DNA of 5,721 nt from Desulfohalobiaceae bacterium (GTDB lineage: Bacteria > Desulfobacterota > Desulfovibrionia > Desulfovibrionales > Desulfothermaceae). Position 1 is the stretch's first letter; the number at the start of each line of letters is the position of its first letter. The notes under the pieces are model-generated. The model saw nothing but the letters and a program-made list of their open reading frames with translations. It was not told where the DNA came from and ran no database searches. The position numbers and the translations under genes were made by a program. The stretch is from the NCBI GenBank assembly GCA_021737115.1, contig JAIPER010000254.1, positions 1-5,721 on the forward strand, written 5' to 3'. This document shows, piece after piece, positions 5,556-5,721 of this stretch.

Positions 5556-5721
5556 GAACTCTCTTCAACCCAGTCCAAAACGACCTTGCCTGATTTGCCT
5601 GAGCGCATGACCTCGAAGGCCTGTTCAAACTCGGTATAGGGGAAGCGGTGGGTGATGACCGGGGTGATATCCAGCCCGGTCTGGATCATGACCGTGATCT
5701 TGTACCAGGTCTCGTACATCT
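5546..5721 (-). CDS. tdh: L-threonine 3-dehydrogenase, C-terminal part
   Basis: Only the last 57 codons are inside the window; the gene continues past the right edge. The product, a zinc-dependent medium-chain dehydrogenase, oxidises L-threonine with NAD+ to 2-amino-3-ketobutyrate, the first step of conversion to glycine and acetyl-CoA. The segment MYETWYK, GLDITPVITHRFP and MRSGKSGKVVLDW matches the C-terminus of E. coli Tdh (MFETWYK, GLDLSPIITHRF, MRSGQSGKVILSW), which separates it from generic alcohol dehydrogenases. Catalytic and zinc residues lie outside the window. After the usual end at DW there is a 7-residue tail, VEESSNC, whose last two codons and stop come from the heptad array, so the repeat seems to have set the end of the protein. 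It is convergent with argF. Confidence 0.92.
   Translation of the reverse strand, partial: MYETWYKITVMIQTGLDITPVITHRFPYTEFEQAFEVMRSGKSGKVVLDWVEESSNC

Overview
The window looks like a chromosomal segment of a Gram-negative anaerobe, most likely Desulfobacterota (the former Deltaproteobacteria). This placement is an inference from the flavour of the RadC, Lon, OTCase and Tdh proteins and from GC-rich genes separated by AT-rich, repeat-filled gaps. No marker gene fixes the taxonomy.

Layout. Bases 1-160 hold no convincing gene, only short inverted and direct repeats. Bases 164-557 contain a good extended -10 promoter, then a GC-rich, hairpin-rich stretch ending in a compact hairpin, which could encode a structured non-coding RNA. 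Bases 560-656 are AT-rich with a small 14-bp tandem repeat. A complete RadC-family gene (734-1411, +) follows, tightly bracketed by an inverted repeat pair (657-731 and 1419-1503). A second, independent 181-nt palindromic element (1511-1691) fills the gap before lon. lon (1910-4399, +) and argF (4411-5409, +) form a close pair, with the argF ribosome binding site touching the lon stop codon. Downstream, two six-unit arrays of a 7-bp repeat face each other (5410-5451 and 5514-5555) between argF and the convergent 3' end of tdh (5546-5721, -), whose stop codon lies inside the second array.

Function. The genes are mostly housekeeping: ATP-dependent proteolysis (Lon), arginine biosynthesis or citrulline metabolism (ornithine carbamoyltransferase), threonine catabolism (threonine 3-dehydrogenase) and a RadC JAB/MPN-domain protein of uncertain role. 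Lon and ArgF have no known shared pathway; their coupling is a layout observation, not evidence of joint function.

The unusual content lies between the genes. All the larger intergenic gaps carry a different repeat or hairpin structure. The most striking is the inverted repeat pair that starts and stops within a few bases of the radC coding sequence, making radC look like a discrete cassette. I see no CRISPR array, transposase, recombinase, defence system or new multi-gene system.
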